From contig NZ_AP028032.1 of assembly GCF_030296935.1 (NCBI RefSeq), forward strand, positions 248,001 through 312,000: a stretch of 64,000 nt of DNA. Reading direction: 5' to 3'. Below, one piece after another: positions 43,394 to 52,246 of this stretch. Position numbers and translations under genes: made by a program. Each line of letters starts with the position of its first letter. The stretch's first letter is position 1. The DNA comes from Coprobacter fastidiosus. Lineage in GTDB: Bacteria; Bacteroidota; Bacteroidia; Bacteroidales; Coprobacteraceae. The notes below the pieces were generated by a model. That model was not told where the DNA came from and did not search any database. It saw nothing but the letters and a program-made list of their open reading frames with translations.

Positions 43394-45478
43394 ATGAGAA
43401 CACATCTTAAATTTGCGGTAGTGTTTTTGATTACCGTATTCGTTTTTGTCGGCTTGTCGGCACAGACCTTTATCCATCCCGGTATTGATATGTGCCGGGA
43501 AGATCTTGAGTTGATGAAGAATAAAACATTGGCGGGAGAACAGCCTTGGCGGGGAGCTTTTGAGCGTCTAAAGGCGGAAACACCTCTTTCTTTCGAAGTT
43601 AAGACTTATGCGCATGTTATCAGTGGACCGTACGGAAAACCTGATATTGGCGGATCGGATCTTTCTAAAGGTGCGGTAATGGCTTATAATTGTGCTGTTT
43701 TGTGGTATATTACAGAAGATAAAGCCTATGCAGAAAAAGCGATCGAAATTATAGGAAAGTGGTCTGAATCATTGCGTAGTCTGGACGAAAACAACGCTAA
43801 GTTGCTGGTTGCTCTTTCCGGATATAAATTTTGCAATGCCGCTGAAATTTTAAGATATACTTATCCGGGTTGGACTGAAAATCACACAGCGGCTTTTACA
43901 GAAATGATTATGAGCGTGTATTATCCGTTATTGAGATTCTATTTCCCTCAGGCAAACGGAAATTGGGATGGAGCGATTATGCATACTTTATTGTCGATCG
44001 CTATTTTTACCAATGATCGGCCGCTTTTTGATAATGCAGTTTATCATTATTTGCATGGAAAGGCAAACGGCAGTTTGATTAAATATATTTTTCCGAATGG
44101 ACAATGTCAAGAAACTACCCGGGATCAGGGACATGTACAAATGGGGCTTGGTGAATTTGCCGGAGCAGCCCGAATTGCCTATACACAAGGCGTTGATCTT
44201 TTTTCTGCCGGTGATAACCGTTTGGCATTAGGTTATGAATATACTTCTCGTTTTCTTTTAGGAGAAGATATTTTCTCTTACGGAGAACCTTCTCATCGTG
44301 ATAAGGATTTACGCAATGATTACGGGATAGAGTATGTCTATCAACACTATAAAGCCCAGGGAATAGACATGCCATATACTCGTTCTATATGTGATAAAGT
44401 TCGGGATAAGTCTTCGTTGATATTGCTTACAGCTTTCCGTGCGGCTTTTCAGGGAAAAACGCCCGAGCAGAGACCTTTGATTTGCAGTAAGATTGCTTAT
44501 CCTGCAGGAGCGTTAAGAGTATCGGATTTTAAAATACCGGAAGGTGCGATTGTCGTATCGCCTGGAGATTCGTTACAGCAAATATTGGATAATGAGGCGG
44601 GACACAAGCGTACAATTTTTTTGAAAGCCGGAGAGTACACGATGAATAAAACTCTGAAAATCCATTCGGGGACGCATTTGATCGGAGAAGGTACAAAAAC
44701 AGTTCTTATGTTTACACCGTCTGTACGAACTGCTGCAATTATGGCTGCCACGCCAGACATGAGTGATGTCGTTATTGAAAATTTGATAATAGAAGGTGCT
44801 CGGGAACATGCTGCTGGTTTTGATCCCAATGCCGGACGCTTTGAAAGACAAAGACGTTATGCAAATAATTTGGCCGGAATATCTTTCCGTAGTGAAAAAA
44901 ATTATTCACTTTCCGGGATAACCTTGAGAAATCTTTCTGTAATTAATTTTTCTCGTACAGGAGTATATATTTCAGGTGCAAAAAATGTAAAAATAGAAGC
45001 TTGCGATTTTACTGAGAATGGGACATTTGTCGTACCGGGGCCGAGACTTCAACATAATTTATTGTTGCAGCGTGTTGATGGTGGAGTTGTGCGGGATAGT
45101 CGTTTCGATACCTCTTTACATGGAGCAGGTGTTGTGTTGGATCATTGCCGTTCATTAGATTTGAAAGATTGTGAAATAGCCCGGAATGCATGGCATGGAG
45201 TTTTATTGTCCGAATGTTCCGGTATAAATATTTCTGAAAATTTGATAGAAGGAAATGACGGTTGTGGTATTTTGTCGGAATTTTTATATAAGGGATCGAG
45301 TAATCTCAAAATTCGAAAAAATAGAATCCGCTATAATAACGGATATGGAGTCGAAGCTTTTGCGGTTAAAAATCTTTCTGTGTCAGGTAATTGCTATGAT
45401 CGTAACGGAAAGTTGGGAGCGCAAGAACATTTATGTTCAGATCTTACTTTACAAATGGAAAAGATCTCAGTCGATTGA
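43394..45478 (+). CDS. Secreted polysaccharide lyase-like protein: alginate-lyase domain plus parallel beta-helix
   Basis: 694 residues. Signal peptide (1 to about 23, ending GLSAQ). Residues about 30-340 form an alpha-helical toroid like the alginate_lyase family (ANGNWDGAIMHTLLSIAIFT, FPNGQCQETTRDQGHVQMGLGEFAGAARIAYT). Residues about 390-690 are a right-handed beta-helix of the pectate-lyase type (LQQILDNEAGHKRTIFLKAG, VVIENLIIEG, LSGITLRNLSVINFS, repeated about every 22-25 residues). Cleavage of uronic-acid polysaccharide is inferred; the substrate is unknown. No SusC/SusD genes are adjacent. Confidence 0.8.
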   Translation: MRTHLKFAVVFLITVFVFVGLSAQTFIHPGIDMCREDLELMKNKTLAGEQPWRGAFERLKAETPLSFEVKTYAHVISGPYGKPDIGGSDLSKGAVMAYNCAVLWYITEDKAYAEKAIEIIGKWSESLRSLDENNAKLLVALSGYKFCNAAEILRYTYPGWTENHTAAFTEMIMSVYYPLLRFYFPQANGNWDGAIMHTLLSIAIFTNDRPLFDNAVYHYLHGKANGSLIKYIFPNGQCQETTRDQGHVQMGLGEFAGAARIAYTQGVDLFSAGDNRLALGYEYTSRFLLGEDIFSYGEPSHRDKDLRNDYGIEYVYQHYKAQGIDMPYTRSICDKVRDKSSLILLTAFRAAFQGKTPEQRPLICSKIAYPAGALRVSDFKIPEGAIVVSPGDSLQQILDNEAGHKRTIFLKAGEYTMNKTLKIHSGTHLIGEGTKTVLMFTPSVRTAAIMAATPDMSDVVIENLIIEGAREHAAGFDPNAGRFERQRRYANNLAGISFRSEKNYSLSGITLRNLSVINFSRTGVYISGAKNVKIEACDFTENGTFVVPGPRLQHNLLLQRVDGGVVRDSRFDTSLHGAGVVLDHCRSLDLKDCEIARNAWHGVLLSECSGINISENLIEGNDGCGILSEFLYKGSSNLKIRKNRIRYNNGYGVEAFAVKNLSVSGNCYDRNGKLGAQEHLCSDLTLQMEKISVD

Positions 45479-45541
45479 AAGAGAGAATAAAATATGTTTG
45501 GATAAACAAGTTTTTTATTTGAGAAAAATGATAAATCATTA

Positions 45542-45570
45542 TTGCATTTGATAAGATTTGTATATCTTTG
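45542..45570 (+). promoter_or_regulatory. Promoter of ferritin
   Basis: TTG at 45542-45544, 18 bp spacer, TATCTTTG at 45563-45570, about 35 bp before the ferritin start. Confidence 0.6.
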
Positions 45571-45604
45571 AAAGTTCTATTCATTTTATTAAAATTAAAT
45601 AGTC

Positions 45605-46123
45605 ATGTTAAGTAAAAAGATTGAGGAAGCTTTAAATGCTCAAGTAAATGCGGAGTTTTGGTCTGCATATCTTTATTTGTCTATGTCTACTAATTTTGCA
45701 GTAAAAGGAAACCCCGGATTTGCGAATTGGTTTGAAACTCAGTTTAAAGAAGAGCAAGATCATGCGTTGATTTTTACAAAATACATTCTTTCTCGAGGGG
45801 GAAAAGTAACATTAGCTCCTATTGCCGAGGTAAAGACCGAATGGAACACTCCTTTGTCTGCTTTTGAAGATACTCTCGCTCATGAACAGAAAGTAACTTC
45901 TATGATCAATGATTTGTATGCTTTGGCTACAGCGGAAAAAGACTATGCGACTCAAAGTATGTTAAAGTGGTTTATCGATGAACAAGTAGAAGAAGAAGAG
46001 ACGGCTCAAGGCATTATTGACAGTCTTAAAATGATTAAGGACAATGGATTTGGTATCTATACTTTAGATAAGGAACTCGGTGCTCGTACTTATACACAAG
46101 CTGCTCCGTTAGCCGGGAAATAA
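45605..46123 (+). CDS. ftnA: Ferritin
   Basis: 172 residues, standard non-heme ferritin. The four-helix bundle carries the ferroxidase ligands in order: Glu in NAEFWSAYLYL, EEQDHA (Glu and His), and EQVEEEETA late. Iron storage in the cytoplasm. Own promoter and a perfect terminator, so monocistronic. Confidence 0.95.
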   Translation: MLSKKIEEALNAQVNAEFWSAYLYLSMSTNFAVKGNPGFANWFETQFKEEQDHALIFTKYILSRGGKVTLAPIAEVKTEWNTPLSAFEDTLAHEQKVTSMINDLYALATAEKDYATQSMLKWFIDEQVEEEETAQGIIDSLKMIKDNGFGIYTLDKELGARTYTQAAPLAGK

Positions 46124-46145
46124 TAAATCCGGCTAGGCTATTATA

Positions 46146-46180
46146 AAAGGGAAACAGATTTTTATCTGTTTCCCTTTCTA
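46146..46180. terminator. Bidirectional terminator after ferritin
   Basis: Perfect 14-bp arms AAAGGGAAACAGAT (46146-46159) and ATCTGTTTCCCTTT (46164-46177), four-base loop; between convergent ferritin and TetR genes. Confidence 0.9.
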
Positions 46181-46198
46181 TATTTATAGTGATATTTT

Positions 46199-46831
46199 TC
46201 AGTTCTGATTTTCATTTGAAAGAAGATTACATACATGTGTGATGATGTATGGTTTCCATTTCGCAAGCATTTCATCATAAGTTTCATTTTCTTCGAGTAG
46301 AATATTTTGGCACATGTTTTTTGTTGAGAATGGCATTGTCAATAACGAATAAAATGTGAGAAACAGAAAGCGCATGGGTACTGTTTTGAGTTTTCCTTTT
46401 TTCATTTCATTTTGTAATCCATTTCTTATAGTATCGAAATAGTGGACAGAGTGCATTTCAGTTATAGTTTTAGAAAAGTAATCGAAATCGCGATGCATCT
46501 CTTTCATTATAAATATAGGTAGATTAGGATTGGCTTTAAATACTTCGTAGTAAGCATCTACGACTCTTCCTATACGTTCTCCGATCGGTGTGTCTTGTTG
46601 TAATATTATATCCTGAACTTTGGGTATCAAAGATTTTACAATCGATCCGAACACGGCTTGGAACATTTTATCTTTTGTCCGGAAGTAGTAATGCACTCCG
46701 GGTCGATTTATTCCTACCTTTGTCGCAATGTCGCTCATGCTGGTCTCCGCAAAACCATTTTCAATAAACAGCTCTTTGGCAGCTTCTATTATTTTTGTTT
46801 CCAAATCTTCGCTCTTTTTATTTTCAGTCAT
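46199..46831 (-). CDS. TetR family transcriptional regulator
   Basis: 210 residues. HTH: KIIEAAKELFIENGFAETSMSDIATKVGINRPGVHYYF, then a helical ligand domain. It starts 8 bp inside the end of the 1402-aa activase gene on the same strand, so the two are cotranscribed and probably translationally coupled. It may regulate that operon. Confidence 0.93.
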   Translation of the reverse strand: MTENKKSEDLETKIIEAAKELFIENGFAETSMSDIATKVGINRPGVHYYFRTKDKMFQAVFGSIVKSLIPKVQDIILQQDTPIGERIGRVVDAYYEVFKANPNLPIFIMKEMHRDFDYFSKTITEMHSVHYFDTIRNGLQNEMKKGKLKTVPMRFLFLTFYSLLTMPFSTKNMCQNILLEENETYDEMLAKWKPYIITHVCNLLSNENQN

Positions 46832-49800
46832 GATTATAGTTATTTTTTAAATTATCAATAAAAAGGAGTATTCGGTTTTTTATATTGACATCGCTGACTC
46901 CACTATCGAAATCTAAAGATAGAAAATTTATTTCTGGATATAAATCTTTTATTCGTTTTTCCATCCCTTTTGCCACGATATGGTTGGCAATACAGCCAAA
47001 AGGTTGTAGGCTTATAACATGTTTTACTCCTTGTTTGGTCATTGAGAGAATCTCTCCGGGCAGTAGCCATCCTTCTCCGAATTGAGCGCAAAGCGATATC
47101 ACTTTGCTGGCTTCTTCTGCTTTAGAGAAGATACTTTCGAATGGAGTGAAATAACGAAATTGACGACTGACGGTATTTGCTCGATCTATTTGTTTTTTTA
47201 CCCTATTGTATATCCAATGAATAACAATATCCGGCAGAATTTTTTTTGAAAGTTTATTGTTTTGATTGACTTTTGTATTTACAAAACTCTGCATAAAAAA
47301 GTCTGTCAGAAGCGGAGGAATTACTTCTATACCCTGCTCTGTCAGCCATGATGTAATGTCCTTTTGTGCAAACGGATTGAATTTCAGATAAATTTCTCCT
47401 ACTATACCTACTTTGTTCGTGTCTTTTTCTAAAACAATTTTATTGAAAGCTTGAGCTGCAGATGAAAGTAGATTCCAAATCTCATTTACACTGTTTTTTC
47501 GGATAGCTTCTATCGCTGCATTCATGTAATGGTCGAGTAGGAGAGCAGCCATTCCTTTTTCTTTTTCGCGAATAACCGATGCATAGTAAAATTTTGCCAG
47601 GCAGTCGCTGTATAGTAATGACGTAACAACAATTGGGAAAACTTTTATCCAATTGATTTTGAATCCGGGCTGGTTATTGTTTATACCCGAATTGGCTGTG
47701 ATCGATATGACCGGGACATCTTTAAATCCGGATTCTGTCAGAGCTTTTTTAATGAGAGAAATGTAATTGGATGCCCTGCATTGTCCCCCGGTTTGTGTAA
47801 TTGCAACAGCCGTATTTTGAGGGTCGTATTTCCCGGTTTTGAACGCTTTTACTATATCTCCGACAATAAGTGTAGCAGGATAACATACTTCGTTATTAGC
47901 GTATTTTAATCCCCATTCACATGATTGTGAATCACTGACAGGAAGATTATCGACATCATAACCGGCAAGTCCCATGAGCGGAGGTATTAGCGGAGAAATA
48001 AAAGGGGTGAAAAAAGGAGCTATGATTTTTCGGTATTTATCTTTTTTTCTGAATATGGGAGTTTGCATAAATGGCAACGTCTCGTTTTCCTGTGTTTTTT
48101 GCATTGAGAGCTTTAAACTCTCTATTACCGATCGTACACGTAATTTGAGTGAACCGAGATTGCTCACATCATCGATTTTCAATAGAGTCAGAGTCTTTCC
48201 ATGACGTCTTAGCAGATTGTGTGTCTCGTCAGTCAAAAAAGCATCCGGTCCGCATCCAAAAGAGGTCATTTGCATGAATTGGATGTGCTTATCCTGTTTT
48301 GCCGCCCATTTGGCAGCTTTCAAGATACGGTTGGTATAAGCCCATTGAGAAATGAAGTTTACGTCGTTTATTTCAATGTCGAGGCCTCGTACAATGTCTT
48401 CTGTTATTACATTTGCTCCCATTGCGGAGATCATATCCGAGAGCTTATGTTGAATCAGCGGATCGGTATGATACGGTCTGCCCGCAAGAAGAACTGTAAG
48501 CTTTTGCGTGTCTTTATTCTGTTCCAATATATCCCTGTTATATTTTGTTATTTCCGCCTCATATTCATTCGATGCGGCTATTGCTTTTTCAAAAGCTTTT
48601 TTGATGGTGGAGCGGGCTATGCCGAATTGCTCCAGATACGCAGTGCACTGTTTGAAGAGCAATTGCTTGTTCTTAAAGGTTATTGCTGGAGAATCTATCG
48701 GAATATTGTCATGTTGTACCCCTTTTATGACTTCGGTATATCCTGACACAATAGGACAATTATAACTGTTTTGTCCCCCGTCGAGTTTCTCATATACAAC
48801 GAAAGGCATAAAAATACGGTCGACTTTTTTAGTGATTAGATTTTTGATGTGACTATGCACCAGTTTTGCCGGGAAGCAGATATTGTCGGACATAACCTGT
48901 TTTGCACTTGCTTCATAGTCGGCAAACGTAGAAGCGTCAGAAAGTATAACATTGATATTGCAGTGTGTAAAAAGCGTATGCCAGAAAGGATATTCCTCAT
49001 ACATATTAAGACAACGGGGCATCCCGATCGTTGTTATGGGAAAGTCGATATTGACTTTACGGTCGAAGAGTAGCTCCAGCTTGCGTGTATATGCGTTAAT
49101 GCCGTGTTCGTTTTTTTGACCCTTATTTGTAAATACCTTTTCACAACGATTCCCGGAGAAATAACGGTTGCCGTTGTTAAAACGGTATACTGTGACTAAA
49201 CATTGATTTTCACATCCGTGACATTGCTGTGGGTGTGTAGTATAATCAGAACTGCCGATAAATTTTTCAAGAGATATTATATTACCCTGTTTTTGCCGGG
49301 CATAAAGGGCACAACCTATAGCTCCCATCAATTCGGGATGATTGCAACGGAATACTTCATGTCCTGTTAGTTTCTCAAAAGCATGCACTACTGAGTCGTT
49401 TTTCATGGTACCGCCTTGCACTACAATATGTTTGCCGAGTTCTTCTGTATTTTTTAAACGTAGTACTTTATAAAGGCAGTTTTTAACTACCGAATAGGAT
49501 AGTCCGGCGGCTATGTCACTTACCGTGGCTCCTTCACGTAAAGCTTGTTTTACTTTAGAATTCATGAAAACGGTACAGCGAGTGCCGAGATCATAAGGTA
49601 ATGTTGCTTCACAGGCTTTACGGGAAAATTCATCTATACTATACCCTAATGATTTTGAAAATGTTTCTATGAAAGAGCCGCATCCTGAGGAACAGGCCTC
49701 ATTTATTTCCATACGGTTTATTACACCGTCGTTGATAAATATCGCTTTCATGTCTTGCCCTCCGATATCGAGAATAAAGGATACTTTGTTTGTAATATGC

Positions 49801-51032
49801 CGGGCAGCCATGTAATGGGCAATAGTTTCTATAATACCGTAATCGAGAAGAAATGAAGCTTTTAGCAGATCTTCACCGTAGCCCGTTGAACAACTTCCGG
49901 TTATGACGATTTCTGCCTCAGCCTCTTTACATTTATCTTGAAACAATCTCAATCCGTTCTGTACCGTAGCGATCGGATTACCGTCATTGTTATGATAATA
50001 ATGAAAAACTATCTCGCCATCATTATTCAGTGCCACGATTTTTGTCGTTGTAGAGCCCGAGTCTATCCCGAGAGTTACTTCGGTTTTACCACGAGTGAGT
50101 GTTGTCTCTTTTATTTCGTGACAAGATATTCTTGATTTCCAAGATTTATAGTCTTCTTCATCTTTAAATATCGGCTCTAACCCTTTGGCGATCGTAACAG
50201 TATTATTCAGTCCTTTTTGTATATTTTCAATTAGTGAAGATAATTTGATCGCTTTATTTTTATCTGCAGAAAGGGCAGCTCCTAACGCAGGAATTAGATG
50301 GCTGTCTTGAGGTATGACAATGCCGTCATCTGTTATTTTAAGGTAGTCTTTAAATGCTTGTCGCAGTGCCGGTAAAAAAGTAAGAGGTCCGCCACAAAAT
50401 AAGACTGGTGTTTGTATATCGCATCCATGAGCCAGTGTGACAACGACCTGTACGGCTACGGCATGAAATATAGAAGCGGCAATATCATCTTTGTTCACGT
50501 TTTTTGCTATCAGATTTTGTATATCGGTTTTACTGAATACTCCACAACGTGAAGCTATCGGATAAATGTTCTTTGCCCTTATTGCCAGTTGATTCAATTC
50601 TTCAGTAGGTATTCCGAGAAGTATCGCCATTTGGTCTATAAAAGCTCCTGTTCCTCCGGCGCAATTACCGTTCATTCTCAAATCTGTCGCTTTGCCTTCG
50701 TTAAAGAATACGACTTTAGCATCTTCGCCTCCGATGTCTATCATTGATTTTACATCGGGATGGTCTTTTTGTACGACTTTAGTTGCGGCTATTACTTCTT
50801 GTATGAATGGAAATGAACATTTTTCTGATACTCCCATGCCTACCGAACCAGTAATATCAATCGTTACTTCTACATCACCGATTTGAGATTGTAGATTTTT
50901 CATAAACGATATAAGCAGATCTTTTACTTTGGCGTTATGTCGTTCGTATGCGGAAAATATGATTTTGTCATACTCGTCAAGTACGACAATCTTGGCTGTT
51001 GTAGAGCCTATATCTATACCAACCTTAATCAT
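46824..51032 (-). CDS. Double 2-hydroxyacyl-CoA dehydratase activase (BadF/HgdC ATPase) with DUF2229 and HgdB-like region
   Basis: 1402 residues. Two ASKHA ATPase modules stand in tandem (about 1-265 and 319-580). Each has the phosphate loop (GIDIGSTTAKIV; GIDSGSTTTKIV) and the two cluster cysteines: C124 in GNCAGGTGAF with C163 in SRCGVFSKTD, and NEACSSGCGSF with TRCTVFMN. A Cys cluster (HGCENQC) follows, then a DUF2229 region (GMPRCLNMYEEYPFW), and a long C-terminal part with GRPYHTDPLIQ and FGCGPDAF like the dehydratase B component. Such ATPases donate an electron at very low potential. No separate HgdA/HgdB genes are adjacent. Substrate unknown. Confidence 0.9.
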   Translation of the reverse strand: MIKVGIDIGSTTAKIVVLDEYDKIIFSAYERHNAKVKDLLISFMKNLQSQIGDVEVTIDITGSVGMGVSEKCSFPFIQEVIAATKVVQKDHPDVKSMIDIGGEDAKVVFFNEGKATDLRMNGNCAGGTGAFIDQMAILLGIPTEELNQLAIRAKNIYPIASRCGVFSKTDIQNLIAKNVNKDDIAASIFHAVAVQVVVTLAHGCDIQTPVLFCGGPLTFLPALRQAFKDYLKITDDGIVIPQDSHLIPALGAALSADKNKAIKLSSLIENIQKGLNNTVTIAKGLEPIFKDEEDYKSWKSRISCHEIKETTLTRGKTEVTLGIDSGSTTTKIVALNNDGEIVFHYYHNNDGNPIATVQNGLRLFQDKCKEAEAEIVITGSCSTGYGEDLLKASFLLDYGIIETIAHYMAARHITNKVSFILDIGGQDMKAIFINDGVINRMEINEACSSGCGSFIETFSKSLGYSIDEFSRKACEATLPYDLGTRCTVFMNSKVKQALREGATVSDIAAGLSYSVVKNCLYKVLRLKNTEELGKHIVVQGGTMKNDSVVHAFEKLTGHEVFRCNHPELMGAIGCALYARQKQGNIISLEKFIGSSDYTTHPQQCHGCENQCLVTVYRFNNGNRYFSGNRCEKVFTNKGQKNEHGINAYTRKLELLFDRKVNIDFPITTIGMPRCLNMYEEYPFWHTLFTHCNINVILSDASTFADYEASAKQVMSDNICFPAKLVHSHIKNLITKKVDRIFMPFVVYEKLDGGQNSYNCPIVSGYTEVIKGVQHDNIPIDSPAITFKNKQLLFKQCTAYLEQFGIARSTIKKAFEKAIAASNEYEAEITKYNRDILEQNKDTQKLTVLLAGRPYHTDPLIQHKLSDMISAMGANVITEDIVRGLDIEINDVNFISQWAYTNRILKAAKWAAKQDKHIQFMQMTSFGCGPDAFLTDETHNLLRRHGKTLTLLKIDDVSNLGSLKLRVRSVIESLKLSMQKTQENETLPFMQTPIFRKKDKYRKIIAPFFTPFISPLIPPLMGLAGYDVDNLPVSDSQSCEWGLKYANNEVCYPATLIVGDIVKAFKTGKYDPQNTAVAITQTGGQCRASNYISLIKKALTESGFKDVPVISITANSGINNNQPGFKINWIKVFPIVVTSLLYSDCLAKFYYASVIREKEKGMAALLLDHYMNAAIEAIRKNSVNEIWNLLSSAAQAFNKIVLEKDTNKVGIVGEIYLKFNPFAQKDITSWLTEQGIEVIPPLLTDFFMQSFVNTKVNQNNKLSKKILPDIVIHWIYNRVKKQIDRANTVSRQFRYFTPFESIFSKAEEASKVISLCAQFGEGWLLPGEILSMTKQGVKHVISLQPFGCIANHIVAKGMEKRIKDLYPEINFLSLDFDSGVSDVNIKNRILLFIDNLKNNYNHD

Positions 51033-51069
51033 TTGTGTTTTATATATTATTTTACACTATTGTCAAACG

Positions 51070-51100
51070 CAAAAGTAAAAACTGGTGTGCTAAGATCCAA
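51070..51100 (-). promoter_or_regulatory. Promoter of the activase-TetR operon
   Basis: On the minus strand TTGG (51100-51097), a 19-bp spacer, then TACTTTTG (51077-51070), a full match to the Bacteroidota pattern, 38 bp before the start codon. Confidence 0.65.
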
Positions 51101-51120
51101 GAGCGGTTGAAAATAAATAA

Positions 51121-51238
51121 CTGTTGTTAATATTTTTTTGATAGAATCCGGGATATAGTCGGTTGAAAATCAACGAAAGAAAACACAAAAGTGATCAGAT
51201 AATACTTTCTTATTGGAAAATTTATAAAGGTCGCATAA
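51121..51238 (+). mobile_element. MITE-like repeat, copy D
   Basis: The right part matches the other copies: GATAGAATCCGGGATATAGTC with GGTTGAAAATCAACGAAAGA, AAAGTGATCAGATAATACTT, TTATTGGAAAATTTATAAAGG. The left end is not recognisable. It lies between the divergent activase and CXXX-peptide operons. The remaining bases 51239-51464 are AT-rich without other features. Confidence 0.5.
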
Positions 51239-51464
51239 TACTTATTGTTGAAGTAAAGTAAGATAGCGAAAGAATTAATTTTAGATTTGATAAAAATTGA
51301 TTTTATAAAGTATTGTAGTGCGTTGTTTTTATTGATTGATACTATTTTGCGATATATATATTATTTATTAAGTTTGTTACCATTTACTTGCATATATAGA
51401 TAAATTTTGCGAATATTGCATATAGATTGTACATATAGTAATCGGGTATCAGACTTCTATTTTG

Positions 51465-51472
51465 TAATTTTG
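51465..51472 (+). promoter_or_regulatory. -7 promoter element of the CXXX-peptide operon
   Basis: TAATTTTG fits TAnnTTTG, 40 bp before the precursor start; no clear -33 partner. Confidence 0.4.
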
Positions 51473-51512
51473 CCGGCAGATCGATTAGGATAATTTAATT
51501 CATTTATTTTTT

Positions 51513-52241
51513 ATGAAGATAGAAAATGATAAAATAGATGAGAAATCTTCTTTAGATAGAAGACAGTTTATTAAGAAAACATTATTTTCTATACCTATAC
51601 TTACTTCTATATCAATAACTTCATTACTTACTTCTTGTGAAAAAGATACAGAAGATTTAAGTTCTGGAGGAGGTGGAGGTCATCTCGGTTGTAATAATTC
51701 ATGTAGTTCTTCTTGTAGCGGAGATTGTTCTTCTGGTTGTGGAGGAGACTGTTCTAATATTTGTACGGCAACATGCGGCAATAATTGTACGAGTGGATGT
51801 ATTGATGCGTGTACAGCAACATGTGGTAATACTTGTTCTAATACCGGATTAAAAAGCAGTATAGAACAATTTGGTTGCGGACTTCCTCCCGGATGTAGCA
51901 GTTCTTGTAGTTCAGGATGCTCTAACGCTTGTAGTAAAGCTTGTAGTGTGGGTTGTATGGGGGCATGTAGCAGCAGTTGCGGTGGTACTTGCTCGGGGAC
52001 TTGTAGTACTCAGTGTTCGGGAAGTTGCAAAGGTTCTTCTACTTCCAGCGGCTGTAGTGGATGTTCTGCCACTTGTAGTGGGACATCAAGATCCAGCACA
52101 TGTTCTACTTGCGGGTCGGGATGTGCGAATAGTTGCATAGCAGGATGTGGTGCTTGTGGAAAAAGTTGCACTACCGGTTGTGATAATACGTGCCGTTCGG
52201 GATGCGATACTCAGTGTTCACTTAATTGTGCTTTTTATTAA
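51513..52241 (+). CDS. CXXX-repeat peptide precursor (RiPP candidate), Tat and lipoprotein signals
   Basis: 242 residues. The leader holds a twin-arginine motif (LDRRQFIKK, Arg16-Arg17), a hydrophobic stretch, and a lipobox LLTSC with Cys42, followed by an acidic EKDTED and a Gly5 hinge. From residue 59 on there are 41 cysteines, mostly in exact C-x-x-x units rich in Ser, Gly, Thr and Asn. One block has 13 Cys; a spacer (SNTGLKSSIEQFG) separates it from a second block of 28 with a few irregular gaps. The radical SAM gene starts 5 bp after the stop. This is the precursor of a thioether- or otherwise modified peptide by family logic. Confidence 0.88.
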   Translation: MKIENDKIDEKSSLDRRQFIKKTLFSIPILTSISITSLLTSCEKDTEDLSSGGGGGHLGCNNSCSSSCSGDCSSGCGGDCSNICTATCGNNCTSGCIDACTATCGNTCSNTGLKSSIEQFGCGLPPGCSSSCSSGCSNACSKACSVGCMGACSSSCGGTCSGTCSTQCSGSCKGSSTSSGCSGCSATCSGTSRSSTCSTCGSGCANSCIAGCGACGKSCTTGCDNTCRSGCDTQCSLNCAFY

Positions 52242-52246
52242 TCAGC

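Noticed and set aside
48219-48746. 175-aa open frame opposite the activase gene
   Set aside because: Antisense shadow of a well-recognised gene, no domain.
51871-52140. 89-aa Val/Ala-rich frame inside the Cys-rich precursor gene
   Set aside because: Artefact of reading the TGT/TGC repeats in another frame.
51690-52241. Cys-rich array as a metallothionein or keratin-like protein
   Set aside because: Regular CXXX spacing, export signals and the adjacent radical SAM enzyme point to a modified peptide; metallothioneins use CXC/CXXC.
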